Shown here in pieces: positions 44,881 to 54,284 of a DNA stretch of 64,000 nucleotides. This DNA comes from JAVJQS01 sp040218815 (GTDB lineage: Bacteria > Bacteroidota > Bacteroidia > Flavobacteriales_E > Vicingaceae), in assembly GCA_040218815.1 (NCBI GenBank), contig JAVJQS010000004.1:620001-684000 (forward strand), read 5' to 3'. The first letter of the stretch is position 1, and each line of letters starts with the position of its first letter. The translations under genes and the position numbers were made by a program. Below the pieces are notes generated by a model. That model was not told the DNA's origin. It worked only from the letters and a program-made list of their open reading frames with translations, and searched no databases.

Positions 44881-47800
44881 TTAAAGGTCGAACTTAACTC
44901 CAACACCAAGAATATCATCAATTTGTTCTAAATCTCCTTTCCATTGCTCAAATATTTGATTAAGTCGGATCCCCTGTTCTTTTATATCAAGCTCATTAAT
45001 TGAAATTAGTGTTTTTCTCAATTGTTTTGCCATGAACTTTTTGCCTCTTTTTCCTCCAAATTGATCTACATATCCATCAGTGAAAATATAAATACAATCA
45101 CCATTTTTAATTTTTACCTCATGATTTATAAACTTTCTTTGTTCACCCTCTTTGTAACTCCCAATTGGAAAACGATTTCCTTTTATTTCTGAAATTTTTC
45201 CATTCCGAACTAAATAAAGCGGATTAAAAGCTCCAGCATATTCTAACATATTTGTTGCACTGTCATACCCTATCAATGCAATGTCCATTCCATCTTGAAC
45301 TTGAGCAATAGCTTCTTCTCCTTTTTGTCTAAAAGTATTCGCTACTTCAATATTAAGTCTATCAAGAATAGCAGCTGGTTCAGAAATTCCATATTCTCCA
45401 ACAATTTTATCAAGAAGGTTATGTCCAACTATTGATACAAATGCTCCAGGAACTCCATGACCTGTGCAATCTGATGCAGCAAATAACACTTTACTGCCTT
45501 TTGTAGACATCCAATAGAAATCTCCACTAACAATATCTTTTGGTTTAAACAAAACAAAAGATTGTGGTAGGTGCTTTTCAAACAAGTCGTCAGGTGGAAG
45601 AATAGCTGTTTGTATGCGCTTTGCATACCTTATACTATCCATTATGTCTTTATTTTTATATTCTAGCTCTTCACTCTTCTCAACTACTTCTTTAGTTCTT
45701 TCGATGACTTTTTCTTCCAACACTCTTTTTTCTTTCAATAAGCTTTGCTCTCTTATTTTTATATAGCCAATAATAATACTAAACCCAACAACAATACAGA
45801 TGAGATAAAACCACCATGTTTGCCAAAATGGAGGTTGAATTTTAAAGCTAAATGTCACTGGTTCTTTATTCCAAACACCATCATTATTCATTGCCTTTAC
45901 CTTAAAGGTGTAATTATTAGGAGGTAGTGGTGAGTAGTTAGCGAAAGTCTGTTTCGTTACAGGACGCCAATCATCATCTGCACCCTCTAGCATAAATTGA
46001 TACCTAATTGAAGTTGGGTCTGTTAAACAAATACTATTAAACTGGAAGGAGATGTTCTTTTCCTTATGATTTAAAGACAAGTCTGAGCTGAGTTCTCGAT
46101 TTTCAAAATTTACTTTAAATTCTGTTATATGTGTGAGTGGCTCTAGTTTATTTTCTTGTGAATGTTCTATCTGGTATTTTAGTACACCTTTTATAGTGCC
46201 AAACCATAGATTACCTTTTTGATCTTTGAAAGAGGCTTGATTTTTTACTTCAATTCCTGTAAAACCAACTTTTGAGGTATAATTGAGAAATCTTTTTTGA
46301 TTCTGTATATATTTATTTAGTCCTTTATTAGTGCCAATCCAAATGTTATTATCATCATCAATATCAACTAGAGTAATGAAATCTGCTAATAAGCCATCTT
46401 TGACTTTAAATTGTTGAATGATTGATTTTTTATCAGATACCAATAAGCCTTGGCCTTCAGTGCCTATCCAAAGCTTTCCCGACTTGTCTTCAGTAAATGA
46501 AGTTGGGGTAAGCTTATTTTTAAGTGGTAGAATTGTGAACGAGGTGTCTTCAATGCTTGTAACCCCCTTCCCTCTAGAGCCCACCCACATGGTGCCTTTT
46601 GAGTCACAAAATATGGATGAAATATCATTGCCTGCCAATCCATTAATTTGGGTTAGCCGGGCAATTGCTCGATTATTGATTTCATAATAAATTAAGCCAT
46701 CTATTGTTCCAACCCATAAGTTGTTTTGTTGATCAATTTCCATTGAGGTAACTCCACCTTTAGGAATATTATTGTTGATACTTGGAAGGTATTCAAAACT
46801 TGAACTTTTACGCTTATACTTTAACACTCCACCTCCCCAAGTGCCAATCCAAATATCTTTATTTTGGTCTTCTTTTAGAAATCTAATGTGGTTGTTTACT
46901 AGACCATTTTCTTGTGTAAAACTTGAGTAACTGTTTGATTTAATAGCTCTTGGGTTATGTATGGCAATTCCTTCATTGGTTCCAAACCAAAAATTGCCTT
47001 GTGAACTTTCTAAGATTGACCATATTTGATTATCAATTACTCCCTCTTGTTCTGTATATGCAACAAACTGCTCTCCTTTGTAAATAAGTAGTCCATTCTC
47101 ATTTGTTCCAATCAATAAATTCCCTTCTCGATCCTCAAAAAAACATCGAATTTTTTTGTCTTTCAACCCATTACTTGGGTTAAAAGTAAAAAGTGTACCC
47201 TTCTTTATTTTAGTGATACCACCACCCCAGGTTCCCACCCAAATATTATCCAATTTATCTTCTGTGATACAACTGATCCAATTCCCCGCAAGTCCGTCCC
47301 TAACATCATACATAACAACATCTTTTGTGTGGTTAATGTATTTGTATAAACCTCCATTATATGTTCCAAACCAGAAATTACCGATATGATCTTGAAAAAG
47401 ACTTGTGATTTGAAAGTAAGCAGGTATGCCCTCAACACGGAAGAACTCAAATTCATCCTTTCCCTTATTATATAGCTTAATTCCAACATCAGTAACAAAG
47501 TAAACTTGCTTTTGCTTGCTTTGCAACATAGAAAAAATACGATCACTTAAACCTTCTTGACCTCTATATTGAAGGTAATCAATTTCATCTAAGGAATCTG
47601 CCTCAGGGTTTTCAATAAAAAGCGCTCCATCGCCATATGTGCTTATCCATAAATGACCATCCACATCTTCTATTATAGAAGTTATGTCGCCATTTAGTGC
47701 AAGGCTATCAGCAGTCCATTTTTCAGCATTTCCATCTACAATTCGTGTGATTCCTCCTCCAATATGCCCTAACCAGATTTTGCCATCCCTTGTTTGAATT

Positions 47801-48060
47801 ATCGATTTTACGCCATTATCTGCGAGACCATCCGTAGTAGTATAGTTGGTGAAATTTATTCCATCGAACTTGGATACACCACCTGCTGTGCCTAGCCAAA
47901 TATAACCTTCCTTATCCTGAATGATTGAATATATGTTTGACTGAGCAAGACCTTGTTGAACATTGTAATTGTCAAAGTAATATACTTGAGCCAGCGAATT
48001 AATCGGAATAATCAAGAATAGAAACAGCGTGAAAAGTGATGTTTTTTTCTTTAACTGCAT
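44881..48060 (-). CDS. Two-propeller sensor with SpoIIE-type PP2C phosphatase
   Basis: 1059 residues. Signal peptide (ends SLAQ), then about 13-14 Reg_prop units of the type DKEGYIWLGT and GNFWFGT forming two seven-bladed propellers (about 25-640), a Y_Y_Y domain (RYQFMLEGADDDWRPV) and one membrane helix (WWFYLICIVVGFSIIIGY). A coiled coil comes next. The cytoplasmic SpoIIE domain (about 830-1059) has SGDFYWM, DCTGHGVPGAFVS, FTDGYVDQFGG and QIDDILG as metal ligands. It should sense a periplasmic signal and dephosphorylate a cytoplasmic partner. ATG at 48060 is preferred to a GTG at 48093 because the signal peptide starts there. Confidence 0.85.
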   Translation of the reverse strand: MQLKKKTSLFTLFLFLIIPINSLAQVYYFDNYNVQQGLAQSNIYSIIQDKEGYIWLGTAGGVSKFDGINFTNYTTTDGLADNGVKSIIQTRDGKIWLGHIGGGITRIVDGNAEKWTADSLALNGDITSIIEDVDGHLWISTYGDGALFIENPEADSLDEIDYLQYRGQEGLSDRIFSMLQSKQKQVYFVTDVGIKLYNKGKDEFEFFRVEGIPAYFQITSLFQDHIGNFWFGTYNGGLYKYINHTKDVVMYDVRDGLAGNWISCITEDKLDNIWVGTWGGGITKIKKGTLFTFNPSNGLKDKKIRCFFEDREGNLLIGTNENGLLIYKGEQFVAYTEQEGVIDNQIWSILESSQGNFWFGTNEGIAIHNPRAIKSNSYSSFTQENGLVNNHIRFLKEDQNKDIWIGTWGGGVLKYKRKSSSFEYLPSINNNIPKGGVTSMEIDQQNNLWVGTIDGLIYYEINNRAIARLTQINGLAGNDISSIFCDSKGTMWVGSRGKGVTSIEDTSFTILPLKNKLTPTSFTEDKSGKLWIGTEGQGLLVSDKKSIIQQFKVKDGLLADFITLVDIDDDNNIWIGTNKGLNKYIQNQKRFLNYTSKVGFTGIEVKNQASFKDQKGNLWFGTIKGVLKYQIEHSQENKLEPLTHITEFKVNFENRELSSDLSLNHKEKNISFQFNSICLTDPTSIRYQFMLEGADDDWRPVTKQTFANYSPLPPNNYTFKVKAMNNDGVWNKEPVTFSFKIQPPFWQTWWFYLICIVVGFSIIIGYIKIREQSLLKEKRVLEEKVIERTKEVVEKSEELEYKNKDIMDSIRYAKRIQTAILPPDDLFEKHLPQSFVLFKPKDIVSGDFYWMSTKGSKVLFAASDCTGHGVPGAFVSIVGHNLLDKIVGEYGISEPAAILDRLNIEVANTFRQKGEEAIAQVQDGMDIALIGYDSATNMLEYAGAFNPLYLVRNGKISEIKGNRFPIGSYKEGEQRKFINHEVKIKNGDCIYIFTDGYVDQFGGKRGKKFMAKQLRKTLISINELDIKEQGIRLNQIFEQWKGDLEQIDDILGVGVKFDL

Positions 48061-48092
48061 GTCACTGCTATTCCGATCTGTTTTATTGAACA

Positions 48093-50447
48093 CTACTTCT
48101 TAATAAAGAAAAACGTTCCATTTTCGTCTTCTAAGCCCGAAATTTTACCAAATTTAGGTCTTTGAGAGTTATTTTTAGCTACTGCTTGAGTCACTTTTGA
48201 AACAACTTTATCAATAGGAATGCACGCATTTGGATTATTAGATAAAGAATTTGCAAAAGTTTTAGTGAATTGAGAATTATCTGTGGCTAATTCATAGCCT
48301 GCAGAAGAAAATACCTGTGATGATTTAAATTTAGTTGCAGACCAATCATCGCATCTTTTTTCGGTTTCTGTTGATCGCATTGCTTGATAAAAAGAAGGTC
48401 CAGACTCGCATGCATCAGTCACAACCAATGCATGTGTGACATAATTAGAATAAGAATGCATGAATGCTTTCAAAGAATTTATATTAAAGTAGGTGAATTC
48501 ATCATCTCGTTTTGCATTGACTGGAATCCAGTAACCTGACTCATTAATAAACTTGCCATGACCTGCATACCAAACCAATATTGAATTAACTCGATTACTT
48601 CGAATTAAGTCTCTTAATTCAATAGAAAAGAAACGTTCGAGGTCAACTTTTGCCATGTTCTTCTTATGAATAATGTTGTGGATTTCGTAATTGGCAAACG
48701 CGCTTTTCATCATGGTTACATCCTTTACCGGTCCATCAAGACTTGCAAAAGATTCGTAATCTGAATTCTCAATGAAGACAACCCAAGTTTTTCCCATCGG
48801 ATTATCACCAGCTATTCTGGCTGCCTCTCTATTTAATGTAAATGTTTTCTCAGAAACATTTCCATAGATATCTTCTGCTTTTACTAGGATCTTATTTTTA
48901 TTCGAAACATCTATAGTTGCAGAAAAAGTTGGGTTGGTGCTTTCATATACATAACTAGCCGTAGCTCCTTCAATAAAAATAGATTTGATGAGACTTTTGT
49001 CCTTGATTTTACCTTCAACATATAGACTTGGGTCTTCTGAATCCAAATATACTTCTCCATTGTCGGAGGCATAAGGAGCAATTAACGAGATTTCAGGTGG
49101 ATTCGTTTCTGTTTTTTCTATTTGATACTCAATACTTAATTTATTTCCATAAATGTCTGAAGTTTCAACTATAATTTTCTCAGCATCGGTGTTAAGTTCA
49201 GTTGTAAAGCTTGGGTTTAACTCATCCTTATTAAAATTAATTTCAGAACCACTTACTTTTATGTACTCAATAGCACTGGCATCTTTTACTTGCCCTTCCA
49301 AGCTGAAACTACTTAGTGCTTCAGATACCTCAAGCACATTATCTCCTTTTGTATTTGGGCTTGTAATATCTACAAATGGTGGCTTATCTTCTCGATTTAA
49401 TTCATATAATCGATCCTTAGCATCTTCCAACATTCGCTTTGCTTCTTCATCATAAGGGGATAACCGTCTTAGTGATTCGTAATCTTTAATTGCTCCATCA
49501 TAGTTTGCAATTGATTCATTAGAATGGGCTCTCTTATAAAAAAACTTGTAATTTTTATTGTTTAGAAGAATACCTTGTGTAAAGTCGTTAATAGCATTTT
49601 GATGTTGACTCAATTTTTGATAATATATGCCTCTTTGATAATAAGCTTCTTCATTTTTAGGATTAATAGCCAAAACTTTAGATATATCATTTATAGCATT
49701 AGGAAAATCTTTTTTTAAGAAATATATTTTACTTTTTACAAAATAACCGGCTTCACTTTCTTGATCTAATTCAATTACCTTGTTAGAAGCTTCGAATGCC
49801 TCATCAAGCTTAGCTCTTTTTATTCTCACTTTAGCTAAAGCTATATATGTGGCTTCATTTTCTAAACCAAGTTGAATTGCTTTTGTAAAATCAGCTTCTG
49901 CTGTTTCATAGTCTTCTAAGCTATCGGATACAACTCCATGATTGTAATAATTAACTCCATCTTTTTTTTCAATCTCTATGGCTCTATTACAGTCTGCTAG
50001 TGCTTCTTCATATTTTCCAAGTTTAATTAAAGCCAAACTTCTCATTTGAATTGCAGAAAGATATTTTTTATCTAGCTCTATAGCTATGCTTAAGGCCTCA
50101 ACACTCTTTTGGTATTTTTCTAGATCAAAATATAACCTACCTAAATTATACGGAAATTCACTTTCTTTTGTCTCAAGAGCAACAAGTCGATTGTAATCTT
50201 CAGCGGCATCTTCAAGCTTTTCAAGTTTTTCATAAGACTTTGCTCGCTCTAAATATGCGTCAGTGTAATCAGATTTAATTTCAATAGCTTTTGTAAATTG
50301 AATAATGGCATCTTGGTGATTTTCAGCTTCTACAAAATCTTCACCTGTTTTAAAATATTTTTTTGGACTTTGAGCAAATGAGCTACTTAAAAAGGCTAGC
50401 ACACTACTTAAAAGTAGAATACTAAAGGTGGATTTTTTCAAATTCAT
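48093..50447 (-). CDS. Secreted TPR protein with C-terminal caspase (C14) domain
   Basis: 784 residues. Signal peptide ending at FAQ, about nine TPRs (30-350), two Ig-like beta domains (355-545, VDITSPNTKGD, PPEISLIAPY) and a caspase fold (558-784). The catalytic pair is present, H630 in WYAGHG and C680 in TDACESG, with normal 50-residue spacing. Unlike most bacterial metacaspases it is predicted to act outside the cytoplasm. It is 32 bases upstream of the propeller/SpoIIE gene with no terminator between, so they are co-transcribed. Substrates are unknown. Confidence 0.82.
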   Translation of the reverse strand: MNLKKSTFSILLLSSVLAFLSSSFAQSPKKYFKTGEDFVEAENHQDAIIQFTKAIEIKSDYTDAYLERAKSYEKLEKLEDAAEDYNRLVALETKESEFPYNLGRLYFDLEKYQKSVEALSIAIELDKKYLSAIQMRSLALIKLGKYEEALADCNRAIEIEKKDGVNYYNHGVVSDSLEDYETAEADFTKAIQLGLENEATYIALAKVRIKRAKLDEAFEASNKVIELDQESEAGYFVKSKIYFLKKDFPNAINDISKVLAINPKNEEAYYQRGIYYQKLSQHQNAINDFTQGILLNNKNYKFFYKRAHSNESIANYDGAIKDYESLRRLSPYDEEAKRMLEDAKDRLYELNREDKPPFVDITSPNTKGDNVLEVSEALSSFSLEGQVKDASAIEYIKVSGSEINFNKDELNPSFTTELNTDAEKIIVETSDIYGNKLSIEYQIEKTETNPPEISLIAPYASDNGEVYLDSEDPSLYVEGKIKDKSLIKSIFIEGATASYVYESTNPTFSATIDVSNKNKILVKAEDIYGNVSEKTFTLNREAARIAGDNPMGKTWVVFIENSDYESFASLDGPVKDVTMMKSAFANYEIHNIIHKKNMAKVDLERFFSIELRDLIRSNRVNSILVWYAGHGKFINESGYWIPVNAKRDDEFTYFNINSLKAFMHSYSNYVTHALVVTDACESGPSFYQAMRSTETEKRCDDWSATKFKSSQVFSSAGYELATDNSQFTKTFANSLSNNPNACIPIDKVVSKVTQAVAKNNSQRPKFGKISGLEDENGTFFFIKK

Positions 50448-50594
50448 GACTTTAAATTAAATTAACCTAATGGGTATCAGTTAATTGAATTATACGCTAT
50501 AAAGTTAATAAAGTTTAATGCTTTTATTTCAGTTTAATAGGCCTTAGTTAGCAAAGTATTGACTGATTACAACCTATAGTATTTGAATAAAAAA

Positions 50595-50620
50595 TCCCGA
50601 CTTTTTTTGAAAAGTCGGGA
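50595..50620 (-). terminator. Terminator of the PadR-PspC operon
   Basis: Eleven-base-pair stem TCCCGACTTTT / AAAAGTCGGGA followed on the minus strand by a run of T. It lies about 60 bases beyond the small TM gene. Confidence 0.75.
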
Positions 50621-50678
50621 ATAAATCCTCCGCTAGATTGTTTAACTGTAGTTGAAGAGGATTGGAAAGAAGATTAAA

Positions 50679-50855
50679 TTACCATTTAAATAATTCAACA
50701 CTGATGTGGTAATGTTCATGAGTTTTTTTACTTGCCTTGATTGAATTAATTTTTAATTGATCAAAAGATACACTTGCTTTGACTACTAATAAGCCCAATA
50801 TAAAAAAAAGGCATAGTCCGAAAGTCACCCAAATTATAGTTTTATTCCTTTTCAT
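50679..50855 (-). CDS. Small single-pass membrane protein of the PspC operon
   Basis: 58 residues from the ATG at 50855. It has one N-terminal membrane helix (IIWVTFGLCLFFILGLLVV) and a basic periplasmic tail ending HYHISVELFKW. The start overlaps the pspC-like gene by 14 bases, so expression is coupled. A TTG further upstream is an unlikely start. No family is recognised; it may be a partner of the PspC protein. Confidence 0.55.
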   Translation of the reverse strand: MKRNKTIIWVTFGLCLFFILGLLVVKASVSFDQLKINSIKASKKTHEHYHISVELFKW

Positions 50856-52491
50856 CGCTTGTTTCTTCAAATTCAACTTGTTTAACTTCTTCTACTTCGA
50901 CTTCTTGCATACTTGATTTTATCCAATCACAATCAGTACATACTAATCCTTTAGTTGTCATTTTCCAATGATGTCCTATCATTTTACCGTCATAGGTATT
51001 CGAAACATTTTTTATGTCATAAATTAAATCTCTTGAAGATGGTGTTAAGAAAATTGTTTTTCCCACTGGCAGTGTTATACTTGCTTCTATCTCTTGACTT
51101 CTATATTTGTCTTTCAATGGAACAGCAATAAATGGATTAACTTCTATGTTATTTCCATCCATTGAATATTCCATTACTATTTTTTCAGCTCTTTCTCCTG
51201 CTTCTTTTCGGTTGGATCCATTAGCTGATTTAACAAGTTTCATCTTCGTATCCTGATCATTACTTCTAACTACATCAATACTTATTGAATTCAATAGCAT
51301 CTGATCCCCTTCAATGTTTATTTCCACCGAGCCAATGCGATTACCCGAATAGCTATTTTGCAGTGAGCTTAAAATCAGAGTATCTGATGGAAGCTGGTCC
51401 AAAGTAATTGATTCTGTTATTTTTTGTTCATTTGAAAATTCTGAAATAGTGCTAACGGCTGCAATTGAAACCATAATCAAACCTAGTATCCAAAGTGAAG
51501 TGGCACTTATGCTTACTGCTCTATTAGAACTTGGAATTTTAAACAACAGCTTTAAGCCACCATATAACAACCCTAAGATGGGAATAAGCACTACTAACAA
51601 AAGCCCTATGTAACCAAGATAAAACAATGAACTTGAATTAAAAACTATACTTGCAAAATCAGTAAACCAATTGCCATCTATATTGGCATTACTTAAACTA
51701 AAGTTTACTGGTCCACCAAAAACTATTGTAAGGATTGAAGCTAAGGCAAATAGTGACGCAATAACCAATGCTACACCAACCAATTTAAAGATAAACTTGA
51801 AGAAATAAACGAGTACCTTTAGTAAAAAATCAAAGAATTTATAAATCGAGTTTTCGGCCTTTTGAACATAGCCTTTTGTATCCTTACTTTTTACTTTTTT
51901 TTTAAACCCGTTGAATTCGTCTTTAATCGTATTGCCAATGTTTTCAACGTTGATGGGCTCACCTTTCATCTCTAACTTTTCTGCAGTTGTTTTAGGAGAA
52001 GGGACTATAATCCAAAGAATGATGTAAATAATTACTCCTGTTCCAGCACCTGCAATCAATGCAATTAAAAAAGCCGCTCGGAACCAAATCTTATCGATAC
52101 CAAAGTAATAACTCAAACCCGAGCAAACACCTCCAATCATATTGTCATCTGGGTCGCGGTAAAGTTTTCTAGATCTAAAATCTGAACCAGTTTGCTGGTT
52201 TTCTTCATTATAAGATGTATCAGAAGCTTCTTCCATATATTGCTCAGGTTCACCCATTATAGAAATTACCTTCTCAACATTTATAACAGTAATTACTTCT
52301 TTCCCAGGCTCCATATCTTCTTTGAAAAGTTCAGCTATGCGGGCTTCTATATCCGCCATTATTTCATCCTTGCCCTCCGAATCCCTAAAATATGTTTTTA
52401 TGGTACTTAAATAGCGATTGAGTTTTTCATAAGCATCGACCTCGATGTGAAATACTACGCCGCTAATATTGGCTGTGACAGTTTTATTCAT
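50842..52491 (-). CDS. PspC domain membrane protein
   Basis: 549 residues. An N-terminal cytoplasmic region resembling a PadR-linked sensor (ANISGVVFHIEVDAYEKLNRY) precedes the PspC domain: LYRDPDDNMIGGVCSGLSYY, FGIDKIWFRAAFLIAL and IIYIILWIIVPS. Three further membrane helices and a C-terminal beta-rich DUF2807-like region (residues about 370-520) follow. A short GLVCTDCDW segment near the end has a Cys pair. PspC proteins respond to envelope stress. It is co-transcribed with a PadR regulator upstream. Confidence 0.82.
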   Translation of the reverse strand: MNKTVTANISGVVFHIEVDAYEKLNRYLSTIKTYFRDSEGKDEIMADIEARIAELFKEDMEPGKEVITVINVEKVISIMGEPEQYMEEASDTSYNEENQQTGSDFRSRKLYRDPDDNMIGGVCSGLSYYFGIDKIWFRAAFLIALIAGAGTGVIIYIILWIIVPSPKTTAEKLEMKGEPINVENIGNTIKDEFNGFKKKVKSKDTKGYVQKAENSIYKFFDFLLKVLVYFFKFIFKLVGVALVIASLFALASILTIVFGGPVNFSLSNANIDGNWFTDFASIVFNSSSLFYLGYIGLLLVVLIPILGLLYGGLKLLFKIPSSNRAVSISATSLWILGLIMVSIAAVSTISEFSNEQKITESITLDQLPSDTLILSSLQNSYSGNRIGSVEINIEGDQMLLNSISIDVVRSNDQDTKMKLVKSANGSNRKEAGERAEKIVMEYSMDGNNIEVNPFIAVPLKDKYRSQEIEASITLPVGKTIFLTPSSRDLIYDIKNVSNTYDGKMIGHHWKMTTKGLVCTDCDWIKSSMQEVEVEEVKQVEFEETSDEKE

Positions 52492-52502
52492 TGCTTTTGA
52501 TT

Positions 52503-52841
52503 TTATTTGGTTGTGTTTTGTTTCCGTGTTAAATTGACAGCTAGCATCAATTCATTCCATGTTTTTTCTAATTCTTTTAGAAACTCTACTCCTAACTCTG
52601 TGAGTTTATAATACTTCCTTGGAGGTCCCGATTTAGATTCCTCCCAACGATAGGTGAGTAATCCAGCATTCTTTAAGCGAGTCAATAAAGGATACAATGT
52701 TCCTTCTACCACAATCATTTTTCCTTCTTTCAATTGCTCAATAATTTCAGAGGGATAAGCTTCTTTTGCTTCTAAGATGGATAAGATGCAAAACTCCAAT
52801 ACTCCCTTGCGCATTTGCGCTTTTGTGTTTTCAATTTTCAT
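52503..52841 (-). CDS. PadR family transcriptional regulator
   Basis: 112 residues, a winged helix-turn-helix of the small PadR type: MRKGVLEFCILSILEA, AYPSEIIEQL, EGTLYPLLTRLKNAGLL and SGPPRKYYKLT. It lies 11 bases upstream of the PspC gene and probably controls this operon. The PadR-PspC order is common in Bacteroidota. Confidence 0.9.
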   Translation of the reverse strand: MKIENTKAQMRKGVLEFCILSILEAKEAYPSEIIEQLKEGKMIVVEGTLYPLLTRLKNAGLLTYRWEESKSGPPRKYYKLTELGVEFLKELEKTWNELMLAVNLTRKQNTTK

Positions 52842-52847
52842 TTTCTA

Positions 52848-53321
52848 TTATTTCTGTTCTTTTAACCGCATTTTACCATACAAGGAAAAAACAATCAACT
52901 TCTCATCACTTTCAATTATGAAATGAGCTTCTTCAACTTCGTTTCCCTTTTGATTAACAAATAGCTCCACTTTGTCATTGTTTTTGTCTTTATCATCAAT
53001 TCTTATGTGGAAATACCCCTTATGCTTTAATAAACTACTTAGTGATTTCTTAGCAGTAGTTTCATCAAAAGCAAAAAAACCTGCTTTTGAAAAATCTCCT
53101 TCTAAATGCTTTTTGGTGTCTTTCCAGTCCAAATCAGCATCGAAAAAATCGAGTATGTTTTTCGAAAAACTAAAACTTACTGAAGGATTTAAATCCTCAA
53201 GCATTTCTTGAATCGTCTTTTCCTTTTCAAAAATTGATGCTTGTATGGAAAGACTTGAAAAAAGAACAAGTAAAGAACTCAACAGCACATGATATCTTAA
53301 ATTCAATTTAAAAGCGTTCAT
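52848..53321 (-). CDS. Hypothetical secreted protein
   Basis: 157 residues with a signal peptide ending at SIQA. The mature part is charged, with a helical region (FSKNILDFFDADLDWKD) and C-terminal strands (EEAHFIIESDEKLIVFSL). The overall plan resembles DUF4252-like small envelope proteins but this is not certain. It is six bases upstream of padR and may be the first gene of that operon. Confidence 0.5.
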   Translation of the reverse strand: MNAFKLNLRYHVLLSSLLVLFSSLSIQASIFEKEKTIQEMLEDLNPSVSFSFSKNILDFFDADLDWKDTKKHLEGDFSKAGFFAFDETTAKKSLSSLLKHKGYFHIRIDDKDKNNDKVELFVNQKGNEVEEAHFIIESDEKLIVFSLYGKMRLKEQK

Positions 53322-53488
53322 TTTTTTATCCTATTAAAATTTCTTTGGCAAAGGTAAAGCAAAAATATAGTAATATGCAATACATAGTACCATAAAAAAT
53401 AAATATCTTTCATTCAAAAAAGTTAAAATATTATATGTCAATTACTTAAGTATTGAATATTTTTCCATTCAAAATAAAAGTCAAAGTG

Positions 53489-53496
53489 TATCTTTG
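53489..53496 (+). promoter_or_regulatory. Possible -7 promoter element
   Basis: TATCTTTG matches TANNTTTG and lies 16 bases ahead of the TerC-type ATG. No TTG is at the normal distance upstream. Confidence 0.35.
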
Positions 53497-53512
53497 CTCA
53501 AAATTGAATAAA

Positions 53513-54226
53513 ATGGAAATATTTCTTCAAACTGAAACATGGATTAGTCTGCTAACTTTAACATTTTTGGAAGTGGTGTTAGGGATCGATAACATCATTT
53601 TTATTTCTATAGTTTCCGATCGATTACCCAAAGAAAATCAAGCGAAAGCAAGATCTATTGGATTGATATTGGCTATAGGTATAAGAGTTGCCTTATTGTT
53701 CGCCATTTCTTGGATTGTTCACTTAACTGAACCAATCCTGACTATTGCAGACTTTGATCTAAGCGTACGCGATTTAATATTGATAGTAGGTGGATTATTT
53801 CTATTGGCGAAAAGTACATCAGAAATTCATGAAAAGATTGAAGGTGATAGCCTAAAAGAAAAATCTGAAAAAAAGGGCATTCAATTAACATTAAAAAAAG
53901 CAATTGTGCAGATAGTGCTGTTAGATGTAGTATTTTCTTTTGATTCTATTTTAACTGCCGTAGGCCTTTCAGACGAAATATTAATTATGGTGGCGGCAGT
54001 GGTAATTGCATTAGGGGTAATGCTAATTTTTGCCAAAAAAGTAAGTGATTTTGTTAATGAAAACCCAACTGTAAAAATGTTGGCCCTAGCCTTTCTGATA
54101 ATGATTGGGACATTGCTAATTTTAGATGGATGCCATGTACATGTGCCAAAAGGATATATCTACTTCTCTTTAGCATTTTCTTTGTTGGTAGAACTACTCA
54201 ATCAACGAATGAGGAAGAATAAGTGA
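53513..54226 (+). CDS. TerC family integral membrane protein
   Basis: 237 residues and about seven membrane helices. The TerC signature TFLEVVLGIDNIIFIS and the later VVFSFDSILTAVGL carry the paired acidic residues. Family members export Mn2+ or relate to tellurite resistance. The ATG at 53513 is preferred over an upstream TTG that would add 20 non-membrane residues. Confidence 0.85.
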   Translation: MEIFLQTETWISLLTLTFLEVVLGIDNIIFISIVSDRLPKENQAKARSIGLILAIGIRVALLFAISWIVHLTEPILTIADFDLSVRDLILIVGGLFLLAKSTSEIHEKIEGDSLKEKSEKKGIQLTLKKAIVQIVLLDVVFSFDSILTAVGLSDEILIMVAAVVIALGVMLIFAKKVSDFVNENPTVKMLALAFLIMIGTLLILDGCHVHVPKGYIYFSLAFSLLVELLNQRMRKNK

Positions 54227-54284
54227 TATAATAAATAGCTAACATCCTTAATAACAAATCCTTATTACTTTAGAAATAGATTAA

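Noticed and set aside
48061..48093. GTG start for the propeller/SpoIIE gene
   Set aside because: The ATG at 48060 begins directly at a clean signal peptide and avoids overlap with the caspase gene stop.
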